DNA of 15,150 nt from Armatimonadota bacterium (lineage in GTDB: Bacteria > Armatimonadota > Fimbriimonadia > Fimbriimonadales > ATM1): assembly GCA_003695835.1 (NCBI GenBank), contig RFHN01000095.1, forward strand, positions 1 through 15,150, read 5' to 3'. Made by a program: the position numbers and the translations under genes. The notes under the pieces were generated by a model. It was not told where the DNA came from and made no database searches. It worked only from the letters and a program-made list of their open reading frames with translations. Below are positions 6,294 to 14,055 of this stretch, piece after piece. The stretch's first letter is position 1, and each line of letters begins with the position of its first letter.

Positions 6294-7325
6294 ATGAAAC
6301 TCACAACTACATCAGGTGTCGTGTTCGGCGTTCTTGTGGCAGCCGTGCTCGGGACGGCCTGCCAAGGCGGTGGCAGTCCCAGCGGATCCGACAGCGGTGG
6401 GGGTTCGGCGAATCTCTCCGGTTCCATCGCGATTGACGGTTCCAGCACGGTGTTTCCGATTTCAGAAGCGGTCGCCGAGGAGTTCCAAGCGAAGTATCCG
6501 AACGTTCGGGTAACCGTTGGAATCAGCGGGACTGGAGGCGGCTTCAAGAAGTTCCTCAACCGAGAGATTGACATCAGCGACGCTTCTCGGCCGATCAAGC
6601 CCTCAGAGGTTGAGTTGGCACAGAAGAACGGAGTTGAGTACATCGAACTGCCGATCGCGTTCGATGGACTTTCGGTCCTCGTGAATCCCCAGAACGACTG
6701 GGTAGACCATCTGACAGTCGCGGAGCTCAAGAAGATTTGGGAACCCGGCTCCACGGTGAAGAAATGGAGCGACATCCGCCCGAATTGGCCGAACGTCGAA
6801 ATCAAGCTGTACGGCCCGGGTCACGATTCCGGAACATTCGACTACTTCACGGAAGCGATCAACGGAAAGGAAGGAGCCGCACGCCAGGACTTCATGGCCA
6901 GCGAAGACGACAACGTGCTCGTAACCGGTATCGCCGGCGACAAGTACGCCCTCGGTTTCTTCGGCTACGCATACTACGTCGAAAACAAGGACAAGCTCAA
7001 GGTTGTGCCGATTGACGGAGGCGATGGCCCCGTAACCCCATCCATCGAAACAATCATGGACGGGTCCTACAAGCCGTTGAGCCGCCCGATCTTCATCTAC
7101 GTGCGGGCGGACGTGGCGTCTCGGCCTGAGATTCAGGAGTTTGTCAAGTTCTATCTCACGGAAGGGAAGTCTCTCGTGCAGGAGGTCGGATATATTCCGC
7201 TGACCGACGAGCTGTACGAGCTGGCGCTCAAGAGGTTCCAAAACGGAGTAACCGGCTCCGTCTTCCATGGAAAGGGCTCGCAGCCAGGCGTGCGCTTGCA
7301 GGACCTACTCAAGGCAGAATCCTAA
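6294..7325 (+). CDS. pstS: Phosphate ABC transporter, phosphate-binding lipoprotein PstS
   Basis: A 343-residue periplasmic/surface phosphate-binding protein. Residues 1-22 are a lipoprotein signal peptide ending in the lipobox LGTAC with C23 as lipidation site. A Gly/Ser-rich tether (24-42) follows, then the binding-protein fold. Phosphate-contact segments of the family are visible: IDGSSTVFPIS (47-57), ISGTGGGFKKF (77-87), DASRPI (96-101) and GPGHDSGTFDYF (164-175). ATG at 6294 is the only start that includes the full signal peptide. No clear Shine-Dalgarno precedes it (CCGGCCGAG before ATG). pstC follows after 9 bases. Control by phosphate is suggested by the GTTAA repeats upstream. Confidence 0.95.
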   Translation: MKLTTTSGVVFGVLVAAVLGTACQGGGSPSGSDSGGGSANLSGSIAIDGSSTVFPISEAVAEEFQAKYPNVRVTVGISGTGGGFKKFLNREIDISDASRPIKPSEVELAQKNGVEYIELPIAFDGLSVLVNPQNDWVDHLTVAELKKIWEPGSTVKKWSDIRPNWPNVEIKLYGPGHDSGTFDYFTEAINGKEGAARQDFMASEDDNVLVTGIAGDKYALGFFGYAYYVENKDKLKVVPIDGGDGPVTPSIETIMDGSYKPLSRPIFIYVRADVASRPEIQEFVKFYLTEGKSLVQEVGYIPLTDELYELALKRFQNGVTGSVFHGKGSQPGVRLQDLLKAES

Positions 7326-7334
7326 CGAACGACA

Positions 7335-8246
7335 TTGATCGGAACAGAGGACCGAGTCTTCATACGGAAAAGGTTGTGGCGAGAACGAATCGTTCGCGCC
7401 GCAACCTTCCTCTGTGCCTTGATCAGTATCGGAACGACTTTCGGAATCATTTATGTCCTCGTTTCGGAGTCTGTGCAGTTCTTCGCGAAGGTGTCGCCGA
7501 TCGAGTTCTTCACGGGGACGGAGTGGGCTCCGCGGTTCGCGCCACCGAAATTCGGCGTCCTGCCGCTGCTGAACGGAACGCTGCTGGTTGCCGTCGGGGC
7601 TGGCGCCGTTGCGATTCCTTTAGGGTTGCTGGCGGGGATCTATCTCAGCGAGTACGCCAAGCCCCGCGTCCGCAACGCCCTGAAGCCGATTCTCGAGGTC
7701 CTGGCCGGCATTCCCACAGTCGTCTACGGCTACTTCGCGATCACGTTCATTACTCCCCTGCTCCAGCAGCGGATTCCGGACTTGCCGATTTTCAACGCGC
7801 TCAGCGCGGCGATCGTCGTGGGGATCATGACGCTTCCCATCGTGGCGTCGCTGAGCGAGGACGCGCTGAGCGCCGTGCCTCGCGAGCTGAGGGAAGGGGG
7901 CATGGCGATGGGGGCAACCAAGGGCGAGGTAATTCGAAAAATCGTCATCCCCGGCGCTCTGTCGGGCGTCATGTCGGCTTTCTTGCTCGCATTCTCACGC
8001 GCCGTCGGCGAGACCATGGCGGTGACACTCGCTGCCGGCGCGGACCCGAAGATGACCTTGAGCTTCCTCACGAGCATCCAAACGATGTCCGCCTACATCG
8101 TCCAAGCCAGCCTGGGAGACACGCCGCATGGAACCGTGGAATACCAAACGATCTTCGCCGTTGGCTTGACGCTCTTCGTCATTACGCTGATCATGAACCT
8201 GCTAGCGGCGTGGCTGGTCAAGAGGTACCGACAAAGGTATGCCTAA
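7335..8246 (+). CDS. pstC: Phosphate ABC transporter permease PstC
   Basis: A 303-residue inner-membrane permease. Hydrophobic helices are visible at about 22-45, 75-104, 117-140, 148-163, 198-224 and 280-297. The cytoplasmic EAA-type loop, which docks the ATPase PstB, runs from ASLSEDALSAVPRELREGG into GATKGEVIRKIVIPGA (161-198). FSRAVGETMAV is typical of PstC. The start given is TTG at 7335, 9 bases after pstS, with no good ribosome binding site. TTG at residue 14 (7374) is an alternative, so the true N-terminus is uncertain. It forms a heterodimer with PstA. The stop overlaps the pstA start by 8 bases. Confidence 0.92.
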   Translation: MIGTEDRVFIRKRLWRERIVRAATFLCALISIGTTFGIIYVLVSESVQFFAKVSPIEFFTGTEWAPRFAPPKFGVLPLLNGTLLVAVGAGAVAIPLGLLAGIYLSEYAKPRVRNALKPILEVLAGIPTVVYGYFAITFITPLLQQRIPDLPIFNALSAAIVVGIMTLPIVASLSEDALSAVPRELREGGMAMGATKGEVIRKIVIPGALSGVMSAFLLAFSRAVGETMAVTLAAGADPKMTLSFLTSIQTMSAYIVQASLGDTPHGTVEYQTIFAVGLTLFVITLIMNLLAAWLVKRYRQRYA

Positions 8247-9183
8247 CGGAGAGACGACCCCCAACGAAACTGCTCAGCTGCTGACGGCGCCGCGCGAATG
8301 GCGTCGCGCCGTTGTGGAGCGCCTCTTCCTTCTCGCTTGCCTCGTTGCAGTGGTCTTTGGCGTTCTCGCGCTTCTTGCCCTGCTCTACGGCGTCCTCCGC
8401 GATGGATTGCACCGCCTCGATTGGGAGTTCCTCACGAGCTTTCCCTCTCGCAAAGCCGAGCGAGCAGGCATTTACAGCGCGTTGATCGGGACTCTGTGGC
8501 TGATGGGACTCGTTACGCTCTTCACGGTTCCGATTGGGATCGCCAGTGCCATCTACCTCGAGGAATTCGCGCCACGAAATCGCCTCACCAGTTTCATTCA
8601 GATCAACATCACGAACCTCGCAGGCGTCCCGAGCATCGTGTACGGCTTGCTGGGCCTCGCCATCTTCGTGCGAATGCTCGAACCGATTACGAGCGGGCAG
8701 GCGTTCGGCTTTGCGAACACGAGCGGCCGCTCGGTCCTCGCCGGATCACTGACGATGAGCTTGCTCATCTTGCCGATGGTCATCACCGCTTGCCAGGAGG
8801 CGCTTCGAGCTGTGCCTCAGTCTCACCGGCAAGGGGCGCTCGCGCTGGGCAGCACGACCTGGGAGGCGGTGCGGCACCAAGTCCTGCCCGCTGCCTTGCC
8901 CGGCATGCTGACCGGCGTCATTCTCGGTCTTTCGCGAGCGATCGGCGAGACGGCGCCCCTCATCACAATCGGCGCGCTCACCTACGTCGCCTTCATTCCC
9001 AAGAGCCCCTTCGACGGCTTCACCGTTCTTCCCATCCAGATCTTCAACTGGGCGTCGCGCCCCCAAGAAGCCTTCCACGCCAACGCGGCGGCGGGCATCC
9101 TCGTCCTGCTTGTCGTGCTTGCCCTCTTCAACTCGGTCGCCATCGTGCTCCGAATCTGGGCTCGAAGACGACTCGAACGATAA
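8239..9183 (+). CDS. pstA: Phosphate ABC transporter permease PstA
   Basis: A 314-residue permease, partner of PstC. Helices are visible at about 26-52, 78-107, 123-146, 160-183, 221-240 and 283-304. The EAA-type loop runs through CQEALRAVPQSHRQGALALG and WEAVRHQVLPAALPG (185-222). LSRAIGETAPLITIGA is the PstA signature, found in PstC with VGETMAV instead. ATG at 8239 lies inside the last codons of pstC, which suggests coupled translation. The next gene would normally be the ATPase pstB, then phoU, but the operon ends here at a hairpin followed by a gene on the opposite strand. Confidence 0.94.
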   Translation: MPNGETTPNETAQLLTAPREWRRAVVERLFLLACLVAVVFGVLALLALLYGVLRDGLHRLDWEFLTSFPSRKAERAGIYSALIGTLWLMGLVTLFTVPIGIASAIYLEEFAPRNRLTSFIQINITNLAGVPSIVYGLLGLAIFVRMLEPITSGQAFGFANTSGRSVLAGSLTMSLLILPMVITACQEALRAVPQSHRQGALALGSTTWEAVRHQVLPAALPGMLTGVILGLSRAIGETAPLITIGALTYVAFIPKSPFDGFTVLPIQIFNWASRPQEAFHANAAAGILVLLVVLALFNSVAIVLRIWARRRLER

Positions 9184-9185
9184 GA

Positions 9186-9212
9186 AAAGAGCGCCGATTG
9201 TCAGCGCTCTTT
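9186..9212. terminator. Bidirectional intrinsic terminator between pstA and rpmB
   Basis: A perfect 9-bp stem AAAGAGCGC / GCGCTCTTT with a 9-base loop begins 3 bases after the pstA stop. Read on the minus strand the stem is followed by TTTTCTTA, a good U-tract for rpmB. Read on the plus strand it is followed only by a short T run, so it may be a weaker terminator for pst. Confidence 0.75.
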
Positions 9213-9241
9213 GGATTTAGGGAGGTACTACCAGGATAGGT

Positions 9242-9508
9242 CTACTCGTAAGTCGGTTTCTTCAGCCACTCTTTCGGAATCGGCTTCTCACCGGCAACGA
9301 CCTTGATGAAATCGGGATGGCGAAGGACGCGTGCAGCGACCTTGAGTCGAACCTTGCCGTTCGGCGTCTGAATCGTAACCGTTTGCAGGTTCACTTGCTG
9401 TACGCGGTTCTTCCTCGGCGCCCGGAACTTCCACTGCCCAGAGTGGCGGTGCCGAATGTGACGGGCCTTGATGCCCTTCTTTCCACTGACTTGACAGATC
9501 TTCGCCAT
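9242..9508 (-). CDS. rpmB: 50S ribosomal protein bL28
   Basis: An 88-residue ribosomal protein of the large subunit. The start MAKICQVSGKKG is the classic bL28 beginning, so ATG at 9508 is used; the frame extends 12 codons further upstream without meaning. GGAG sits 7 bases before the ATG. The middle (VNLQTVTIQTPNGKVRLKV) matches the family's N-L-x-x-V segment, followed by the usual RVLR. Only one cysteine is present, so this is the zinc-free form. The C-terminus (about 70-88, ending PKEWLKKPTYE) is longer than in many 60-78-residue homologues. It is transcribed alone, convergent with pst and divergent from mutL. Confidence 0.93.
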   Translation of the reverse strand: MAKICQVSGKKGIKARHIRHRHSGQWKFRAPRKNRVQQVNLQTVTIQTPNGKVRLKVAARVLRHPDFIKVVAGEKPIPKEWLKKPTYE

Positions 9509-9533
9509 ACTGCTGCTCCAGTTGGGAAAGGCC

Positions 9534-9562
9534 AGTTTACCCAATCTTCAACCCTACCGCAA
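9534..9562 (-). promoter_or_regulatory. Candidate sigma-70-type promoter of rpmB
   Basis: On the minus strand TTGCGG (9557-9562) and TAAACT (9534-9539) are separated by 17 bases. The -10 matches the consensus at four of six positions, the -35 at three of six. The expected start near 9527 would give a leader of about 19 bases holding the GGAG ribosome binding site. Confidence 0.4.
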
Positions 9563-9591
9563 GGGTCAGAAGCCCGACGGCGGGGAACCGG

Positions 9592-9597
9592 TAAGAT
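9592..9597 (+). promoter_or_regulatory. Possible -10 element for mutL (leaderless)
   Basis: TAAGAT lies 6 bases before the mutL GTG, so the expected transcript would begin at the start codon itself. No -35 is visible at the usual distance, and no Shine-Dalgarno precedes the GTG. Confidence 0.3.
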
Positions 9598-9603
9598 GAA
9601 GCC

Positions 9604-11337
9604 GTGCCCCGTGTCCAGCTTCTCGACCCGCAGACGATCAACCAGATCGCGGCCGGCGAGGTGGTGGAGAGGCCTGCCAGCGTCGTCAAAGAGCTGATCG
9701 AGAACGCGTTGGATGCCGGCGCGCGCAGGATCGAGATCACCCTGCGCGGGGCGGGCAAGGAATGGATCTCCGTAGCCGACGACGGCTGCGGCATGGCGGC
9801 CGAGGATGCCAAGCTCGCTCTCGAACGGCACGCCACCAGCAAGATCCGATCCGTAGACGACCTTCTTCAAGTAACAAGCCTCGGATTTCGCGGCGAGGCG
9901 CTCCCCAGCATCGCTAGCGTCAGCCGGATGACCCTCACCACCGCCACGGAGGACGGAGAGGGATACCGCCTTCGAGTGGAGTACGGAAACGTGACCGCTG
10001 AAGAGGTGGTCGCCGCGCGAAAGGGAACCGAAGTGCGCGTCGAGCGCCTGTTTGGAAACGTCCCAGCGCGCCTCAAGTTTCTCAAGTCCGATTCCACGGA
10101 AGCCGCTCGGGTCGTCGAGCTGGTCTCCCGCTACATCGTCTCCTTCCCGGAGGTCGGATTCACGTTGAGATTAGGGAACGAGGTCGCTCTCCAGTCGAGC
10201 GGCAGCGGAGACCTGAGGGAGGCCTTGGCAGCAGTCTGGGGAACGGATCTCGTCTCCGCCCTCGCCGAGGTAGACATGACCGTGTCGGATATCCGAGCGC
10301 TGGGCTTCGTCGGCCCGCCCCACGTCAATCGGCACGCGCGAACCCACCAGATGCTGTTTGTCAATCGCCGGCCGATTCGGTCAAAGGCGCTCTACGCCGC
10401 GATCGACGCCGCCTATCGGGACCTGACGCCCGAGCGCCGGTACGCCATCGTCATGCTTGATCTGATCGTTGACCCGAGCGAGGTGGACGTCAACGTCAGT
10501 CCGACGAAGACCGAAGTGAAGTTTCATCGCGAGGGAGCGGCGTTCGACGCCGTCCGCCTCGCCATCAAGTCGGCGTTGCACCACCACGGGATGATGCCTT
10601 CGGCGGCGAACTCGCTCCGCGTGAGCGCACCGGAGCCGAGTCTACTGTTCCGTCCCGCGTCGGGCGGGACCGCCACAGCGGTCGAGCTGGCGGAAGTGGA
10701 GCCTGACCTCTTCCGGTCCCAAGCGCCCGAGCCGTCCCAACGGATGCCGTTCCAAGAGCTTCTGGAGGATCTTCGGGTTCTCGGCCAGGTGCAGAACACC
10801 TTCATCGTTCTCTCCACGCGGAAGGGCCTGGCTCTGGTGGACCAGCACGTGGCGCATGAGCGCGTCCTCTACGAGTACCTCTTGGGGCTGAAGGGCAAGA
10901 AGACAGAGGTTCAACGATTGCTCAGCCCGGAGACGGCCGAGTTCGACAAACGGGTCGCCACCGCTCTCCACCCGCACCTCGATCTTCTGCGCGAGGCGGG
11001 CTTTGAGCTCGAGCCTTTCGGAGCAACGTCCTTCTTGGTTCGAGGCGTCCCCGCGGGGTTGAAAAGCAGGGATTACCGACCGGTCCTCCGGGAGATCGCC
11101 GAGCAACTCGTGGAAACGGAGGGGAAGGCGATGCCGGAAACGATTCGGGAGAAGGTGCTGACGACGGCAGCCTGCCGGATGGCAGTCAAGGCCGGAGACC
11201 CGCTCGAGCTCCCGGAAATGGAGAAGTTGATCCAAGACCTGGCCACGACAGAGAACCCCTACCTTTGTCCCCACGGGCGTCCCATCGTGCTCACTCTGTC
11301 CTGGGAGGAACTCATGCGGAGGTTCAAGCGGACGTGA
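9604..11337 (+). CDS. mutL: DNA mismatch repair protein MutL (endonuclease type)
   Basis: A 577-residue mismatch-repair ATPase and nicking enzyme. The N-terminal GHKL ATPase shows ELIENALDAGA (30-40, with E30 and N34), DDGCGM (59-64), RHATSKI (75-81) and GFRGEAL (94-100). NRRPI (254-258) and VDVNVSPTKTEVKF (294-307) follow. A short variable linker lies at about 335-385. The C-terminal domain holds DQHVAHERVLYE (413-424), the DQHA(X)2E(X)4E endonuclease motif with Val for Ala, then ACRMAVKA (523-530) and CPHGRP (555-560). It therefore probably nicks DNA itself, as in bacteria lacking MutH. The start is GTG 9604; an ATG at 9596 is out of frame. The stop overlaps the ruvC start (GTGA). mutS is not in the window. 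Confidence 0.96.
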   Translation: MPRVQLLDPQTINQIAAGEVVERPASVVKELIENALDAGARRIEITLRGAGKEWISVADDGCGMAAEDAKLALERHATSKIRSVDDLLQVTSLGFRGEALPSIASVSRMTLTTATEDGEGYRLRVEYGNVTAEEVVAARKGTEVRVERLFGNVPARLKFLKSDSTEAARVVELVSRYIVSFPEVGFTLRLGNEVALQSSGSGDLREALAAVWGTDLVSALAEVDMTVSDIRALGFVGPPHVNRHARTHQMLFVNRRPIRSKALYAAIDAAYRDLTPERRYAIVMLDLIVDPSEVDVNVSPTKTEVKFHREGAAFDAVRLAIKSALHHHGMMPSAANSLRVSAPEPSLLFRPASGGTATAVELAEVEPDLFRSQAPEPSQRMPFQELLEDLRVLGQVQNTFIVLSTRKGLALVDQHVAHERVLYEYLLGLKGKKTEVQRLLSPETAEFDKRVATALHPHLDLLREAGFELEPFGATSFLVRGVPAGLKSRDYRPVLREIAEQLVETEGKAMPETIREKVLTTAACRMAVKAGDPLELPEMEKLIQDLATTENPYLCPHGRPIVLTLSWEELMRRFKRT

Positions 11338-11816
11338 GGGTTCTCGGTTTGGACCCCGGGTACGGCCGGATCGGTTGGGGCCTGGTGCGGCGAGAGAGAG
11401 GCGAGTTGAAGGCGGAAAGCTGGGGCCTGATCGAGACGGACCCATCGGAGGATTGGCCGGACCGGCTGGTTCGATTGTTCGACGCCGTATCGCTCGTCTA
11501 CGACGAGTGCAAGCCCGAAGTCATCGCCGCCGAGGAACTTTGGTTCGGCGCCAATCGAACCACGGCGTTGGCGGTTGCGAAGGCTGCGGGAATCCTCTCC
11601 CTGGCTGCCGCCCAACGGGGAATCGAATATGTCGAGTACAAGCCTTCGACGGTGAAAATGACCGTGACCGGCAGTGGTTCCGCCCGCAAGCCGAAGGTTC
11701 GCGAGATGGTGCGCCGGCTGCTCGGGTTGAAGGACCTTCGGGTCGTGGATGATGTGTCCGACGCTCTCGCTGTAGCGATCTGCCACCTGCAACACTCGAG
11801 AATCCCTCGCCGATAA
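11334..11816 (+). CDS. ruvC: Crossover junction endodeoxyribonuclease RuvC
   Basis: A 160-residue Holliday junction resolvase that cuts four-way junctions symmetrically after RuvAB branch migration. The four acidic catalytic residues are in place: D7 in LGLDPGYGRIGWG, E67 in AAEELWFGANRTTAL, and D140 and D143 in DDVSDALAVAIC. YKPSTVKMTVTGSGSARKP (102-120) is the family's DNA-binding stretch. The GTG at 11334 overlaps the mutL stop (GTGA), with a GGAGG about 11 bases ahead. An upstream ATG at 11265 would put 23 unrelated residues before the universal start. ruvA and ruvB are not next to it. Confidence 0.94.
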   Translation: MRVLGLDPGYGRIGWGLVRRERGELKAESWGLIETDPSEDWPDRLVRLFDAVSLVYDECKPEVIAAEELWFGANRTTALAVAKAAGILSLAAAQRGIEYVEYKPSTVKMTVTGSGSARKPKVREMVRRLLGLKDLRVVDDVSDALAVAICHLQHSRIPRR

Positions 11817-11823
11817 GGCTGGG

Positions 11824-11829
11824 TATTCT
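11824..11829 (+). promoter_or_regulatory. Possible -10 element for the fadN-etf operon
   Basis: TATTCT after TGGG matches TATAAT at four of six positions and lies 26 bases before the fadN ATG, in the 39-base gap after ruvC. No convincing -35 is seen. Read-through from mutL-ruvC is an alternative. Confidence 0.25.
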
Positions 11830-11855
11830 CCGCCGGGCGATCGTCCCGCCACGTT

Positions 11856-14051
11856 ATGCGATACGATTCTTGGATCAACACTCAGCGCGTCGCGGTCCTC
11901 GGCGCGGGCACCATGGGCACCGGCATCGCGGCCCATCTTGCCAACCTCGGTTTCGACGTCCTGCTATACGACGTGTCGAAAGAACAAGCGGCAGAAGCGA
12001 TCGAACGAGCCAAGAACTCCCGCCCTCCCCACTTTTACACTCCGAAGAGCGCCGAGCGCATTACGCCCGCTTCGATTACGGACGACCTCGACCTGATCCG
12101 CCACGCCGAGTGGGTGTGCGAGGCAGTCGTCGAGAAGGCGGACGTGAAGAAGGCGCTGTACGAGCAGCTCGAGCAGGTCCTCCCCGAAACGGCAATGGTC
12201 TCGACAAACACGAGTGGGCTCGAGATCGGAATGCTCGCCGAGGGCAGATCGGAGAGCTTCCGAGAGCGCTTCATGGGAACGCACTTCTTCAATCCTCCGC
12301 GTTATCTGAAGCTCGTCGAACTGATCCCGACCCCCGAATCCCTCGAGCACTTCGATACGGCCAAGCGATTCCTCGAAGATCGGGTCGGGCGCAGAGTCGT
12401 GCGCGCTTTGGATACCCCTGGATTCATCTCGAACCGATACGGAATGTGGTGTCTGTATCACGCCATCCACACCGCGGACCGTTTGGGTTTCAGCGTCCCT
12501 CTCACGGACGCGATTTCAGGCCCTCTCATTGGACGGCCGAAGACGGCGACCTTCCGACTGGCCGACCTCATCGGCCTGGACATCATGGAAGATATCGCTT
12601 CCCATCTCCGAGAGCGGTGCGAGCACGATCCGCGAAGGGATGTCCTGGAGCCGCCCCCCTCCGTGCTCAAACTGATTGAAAAGGGTTGGATCGGTAACAA
12701 GGCTGGCCAGGGCTACTACAAACGCGAGGGCAACGATTTCCTTCACTTGCACTTTCGAACCTATGAGTACGGCCCGATCGCTCCGCCCGACGTGCCGGGC
12801 TTGGACGAATGGCTGAAGCTGCCGCTCGGTGAACGTTTGAGGAAGGCGCTGGAATCGAAGGGAGAAGTCGGCGAATTCGTCCGCGCTCACATTCCGGCAG
12901 CCCTGCAGTATGCGATGGAGGTGGGGCCGGAGATCTCCCTTCGCGTGTCGGATTTCGATAATGTCATGAAATGGGGCTGGGGTTGGGAGATGGGGCCCTT
13001 CGAACTCGCCGACGCGATCGGCTACGATGCCCTCGAACCCCACATGTCCGCGAAGCCGATGCAGCAGGTCGGTAAGTTCTACGTGGACGGGCGTGACTAT
13101 GACTTCCGATCCCAAGCGCATGAAACCCTTCCGAAAGACCCTCGCACGATGGCAGCGGAAGAGCTGCCCGTGGTTCTCTCGGGCGACGGCTTTGTGATTC
13201 GACGCGTGGCCGACGGGCATTTCTTGTTCCAATTCCGGACCAAGATGAACGCCATTGACCCCTGGCTCGTCGAAGGGCTTCAGAAGCACATCGAATCGCA
13301 TCCGGGCGCGCGCGTTACACTCGCCGGCGACCGCCGCTCTTTCTCCGTCGGCTTCAACTTGACGGTTCTTCTCAATGCAGCTGAGGAAGGGAAGTTTCAA
13401 GAGATCGAGGGCTGGATCCGAAGCCTTCAGCAAGTGGGGAGATTGCTGGAAACCGTCCCGAGCATCGCCGCAGCCGAGGGCTTTTGCCTGGGCGGCGGCA
13501 TGGAGCTTGCCATGCGGTGTTCTCGCTGCCTCTTCCATCCAGAGGCTCTGGTCGGCCTCCCGGAGGCGCTCGTCGGCCTGATCCCGGCTGGCGGAGGGAC
13601 CGCCCTCGCAAGGCTCCGCACGCAAGGCGACCTCAAAGAGATGGTGCGTGCGGCGCTCCTACTCGGCACCGGGCAGAAGGTTCCCGCTTGCGCAGCGGAA
13701 GGAACGCCGTTCTTCCGAGATACGGATGCGCTCCTCATCAACCCGGACTTCCTGCTGCACACGGCCGTCAACATGGCGCCGACCAAGCCCGCGGCGAACG
13801 AGTGGCAACCGGCACCTCCGCCGCTCGCGGGCATGATCGAGGCAGAGATCGAAGCCCGAAGGCAGAAGGGCGAGATCACGGAATACGGCGCCCATATCGC
13901 GGAACAAGTGAAACACGTCTTCACCAAGGCGACCTCCGAAGAGGAAGCGTTGGATCTCGAAGTGGAGGGCTTCCTCAAGTTGATCGGAAACCCGCTCTCC
14001 CAAAACCGTATCAAACATATGCTCGAAACCGGAAAACCCTTGAACAACTGA
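11856..14051 (+). CDS. fadN: 3-hydroxyacyl-CoA dehydrogenase / enoyl-CoA hydratase fusion, FadN type
   Basis: A 731-residue bifunctional beta-oxidation enzyme with the dehydrogenase first, the order of Bacillus FadN and the reverse of E. coli FadB. The N-terminal NAD site is VAVLGAGTMGTGIA (12-25), and the catalytic His/Glu pair lies in GTHFFNPPRYLKLVEL (H143, E155). Helical dehydrogenase domains follow to about 435 (DTPGFISNR; WIGNKAGQGYY). From about 445 a crotonase domain shows the oxyanion segment FSVGFNL, GGGMELA with E550, and LPEALVGLIPAGGG with E570. The two glutamates are 20 residues apart, as in active hydratases. Product chemistry is enoyl-CoA to 3-hydroxyacyl-CoA to 3-ketoacyl-CoA. 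No thiolase is beside it. The ATG at 11856 has no Shine-Dalgarno. etfB starts 4 bases after its stop. Confidence 0.92.
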   Translation: MRYDSWINTQRVAVLGAGTMGTGIAAHLANLGFDVLLYDVSKEQAAEAIERAKNSRPPHFYTPKSAERITPASITDDLDLIRHAEWVCEAVVEKADVKKALYEQLEQVLPETAMVSTNTSGLEIGMLAEGRSESFRERFMGTHFFNPPRYLKLVELIPTPESLEHFDTAKRFLEDRVGRRVVRALDTPGFISNRYGMWCLYHAIHTADRLGFSVPLTDAISGPLIGRPKTATFRLADLIGLDIMEDIASHLRERCEHDPRRDVLEPPPSVLKLIEKGWIGNKAGQGYYKREGNDFLHLHFRTYEYGPIAPPDVPGLDEWLKLPLGERLRKALESKGEVGEFVRAHIPAALQYAMEVGPEISLRVSDFDNVMKWGWGWEMGPFELADAIGYDALEPHMSAKPMQQVGKFYVDGRDYDFRSQAHETLPKDPRTMAAEELPVVLSGDGFVIRRVADGHFLFQFRTKMNAIDPWLVEGLQKHIESHPGARVTLAGDRRSFSVGFNLTVLLNAAEEGKFQEIEGWIRSLQQVGRLLETVPSIAAAEGFCLGGGMELAMRCSRCLFHPEALVGLPEALVGLIPAGGGTALARLRTQGDLKEMVRAALLLGTGQKVPACAAEGTPFFRDTDALLINPDFLLHTAVNMAPTKPAANEWQPAPPPLAGMIEAEIEARRQKGEITEYGAHIAEQVKHVFTKATSEEEALDLEVEGFLKLIGNPLSQNRIKHMLETGKPLNN

Positions 14052-14055
14052 CGCC

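Noticed and set aside
9491..9496. A perfect TTGACA that could be a -35 for mutL
   Set aside because: It lies inside the rpmB coding start, no -10 sits 16-18 bases downstream, and it is over 100 bases from the mutL GTG.
9596..9598. An ATG 8 bases before the mutL GTG
   Set aside because: It is not in the mutL frame and opens only a short reading frame.
10642..11445. A 267-codon open frame on the minus strand opposite mutL and ruvC
   Set aside because: It is Arg/Pro/Leu-rich with no family motif, while the plus-strand reading has complete MutL and RuvC motifs.
11834..11849. Imperfect palindrome around CGATCG between ruvC and fadN, considered as a terminator or operator
   Set aside because: The arms have a mismatch, the symmetry is short, and no T run follows.
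13540..13581. Repeated EALVGL in FadN, looking like a 21-bp tandem duplication
   Set aside because: Crotonase domains normally have a similar-looking segment here (G-L-x-E-x-x-x-G-L-I-P-A-G-G-G), and the spacing of E550 and E570 is normal, so nothing is inserted.
12516..13625. A 369-codon open frame on the minus strand opposite fadN
   Set aside because: It has no recognisable domain and lies wholly antisense to a gene with clear motifs. Long antisense frames are common in GC-rich codon usage.
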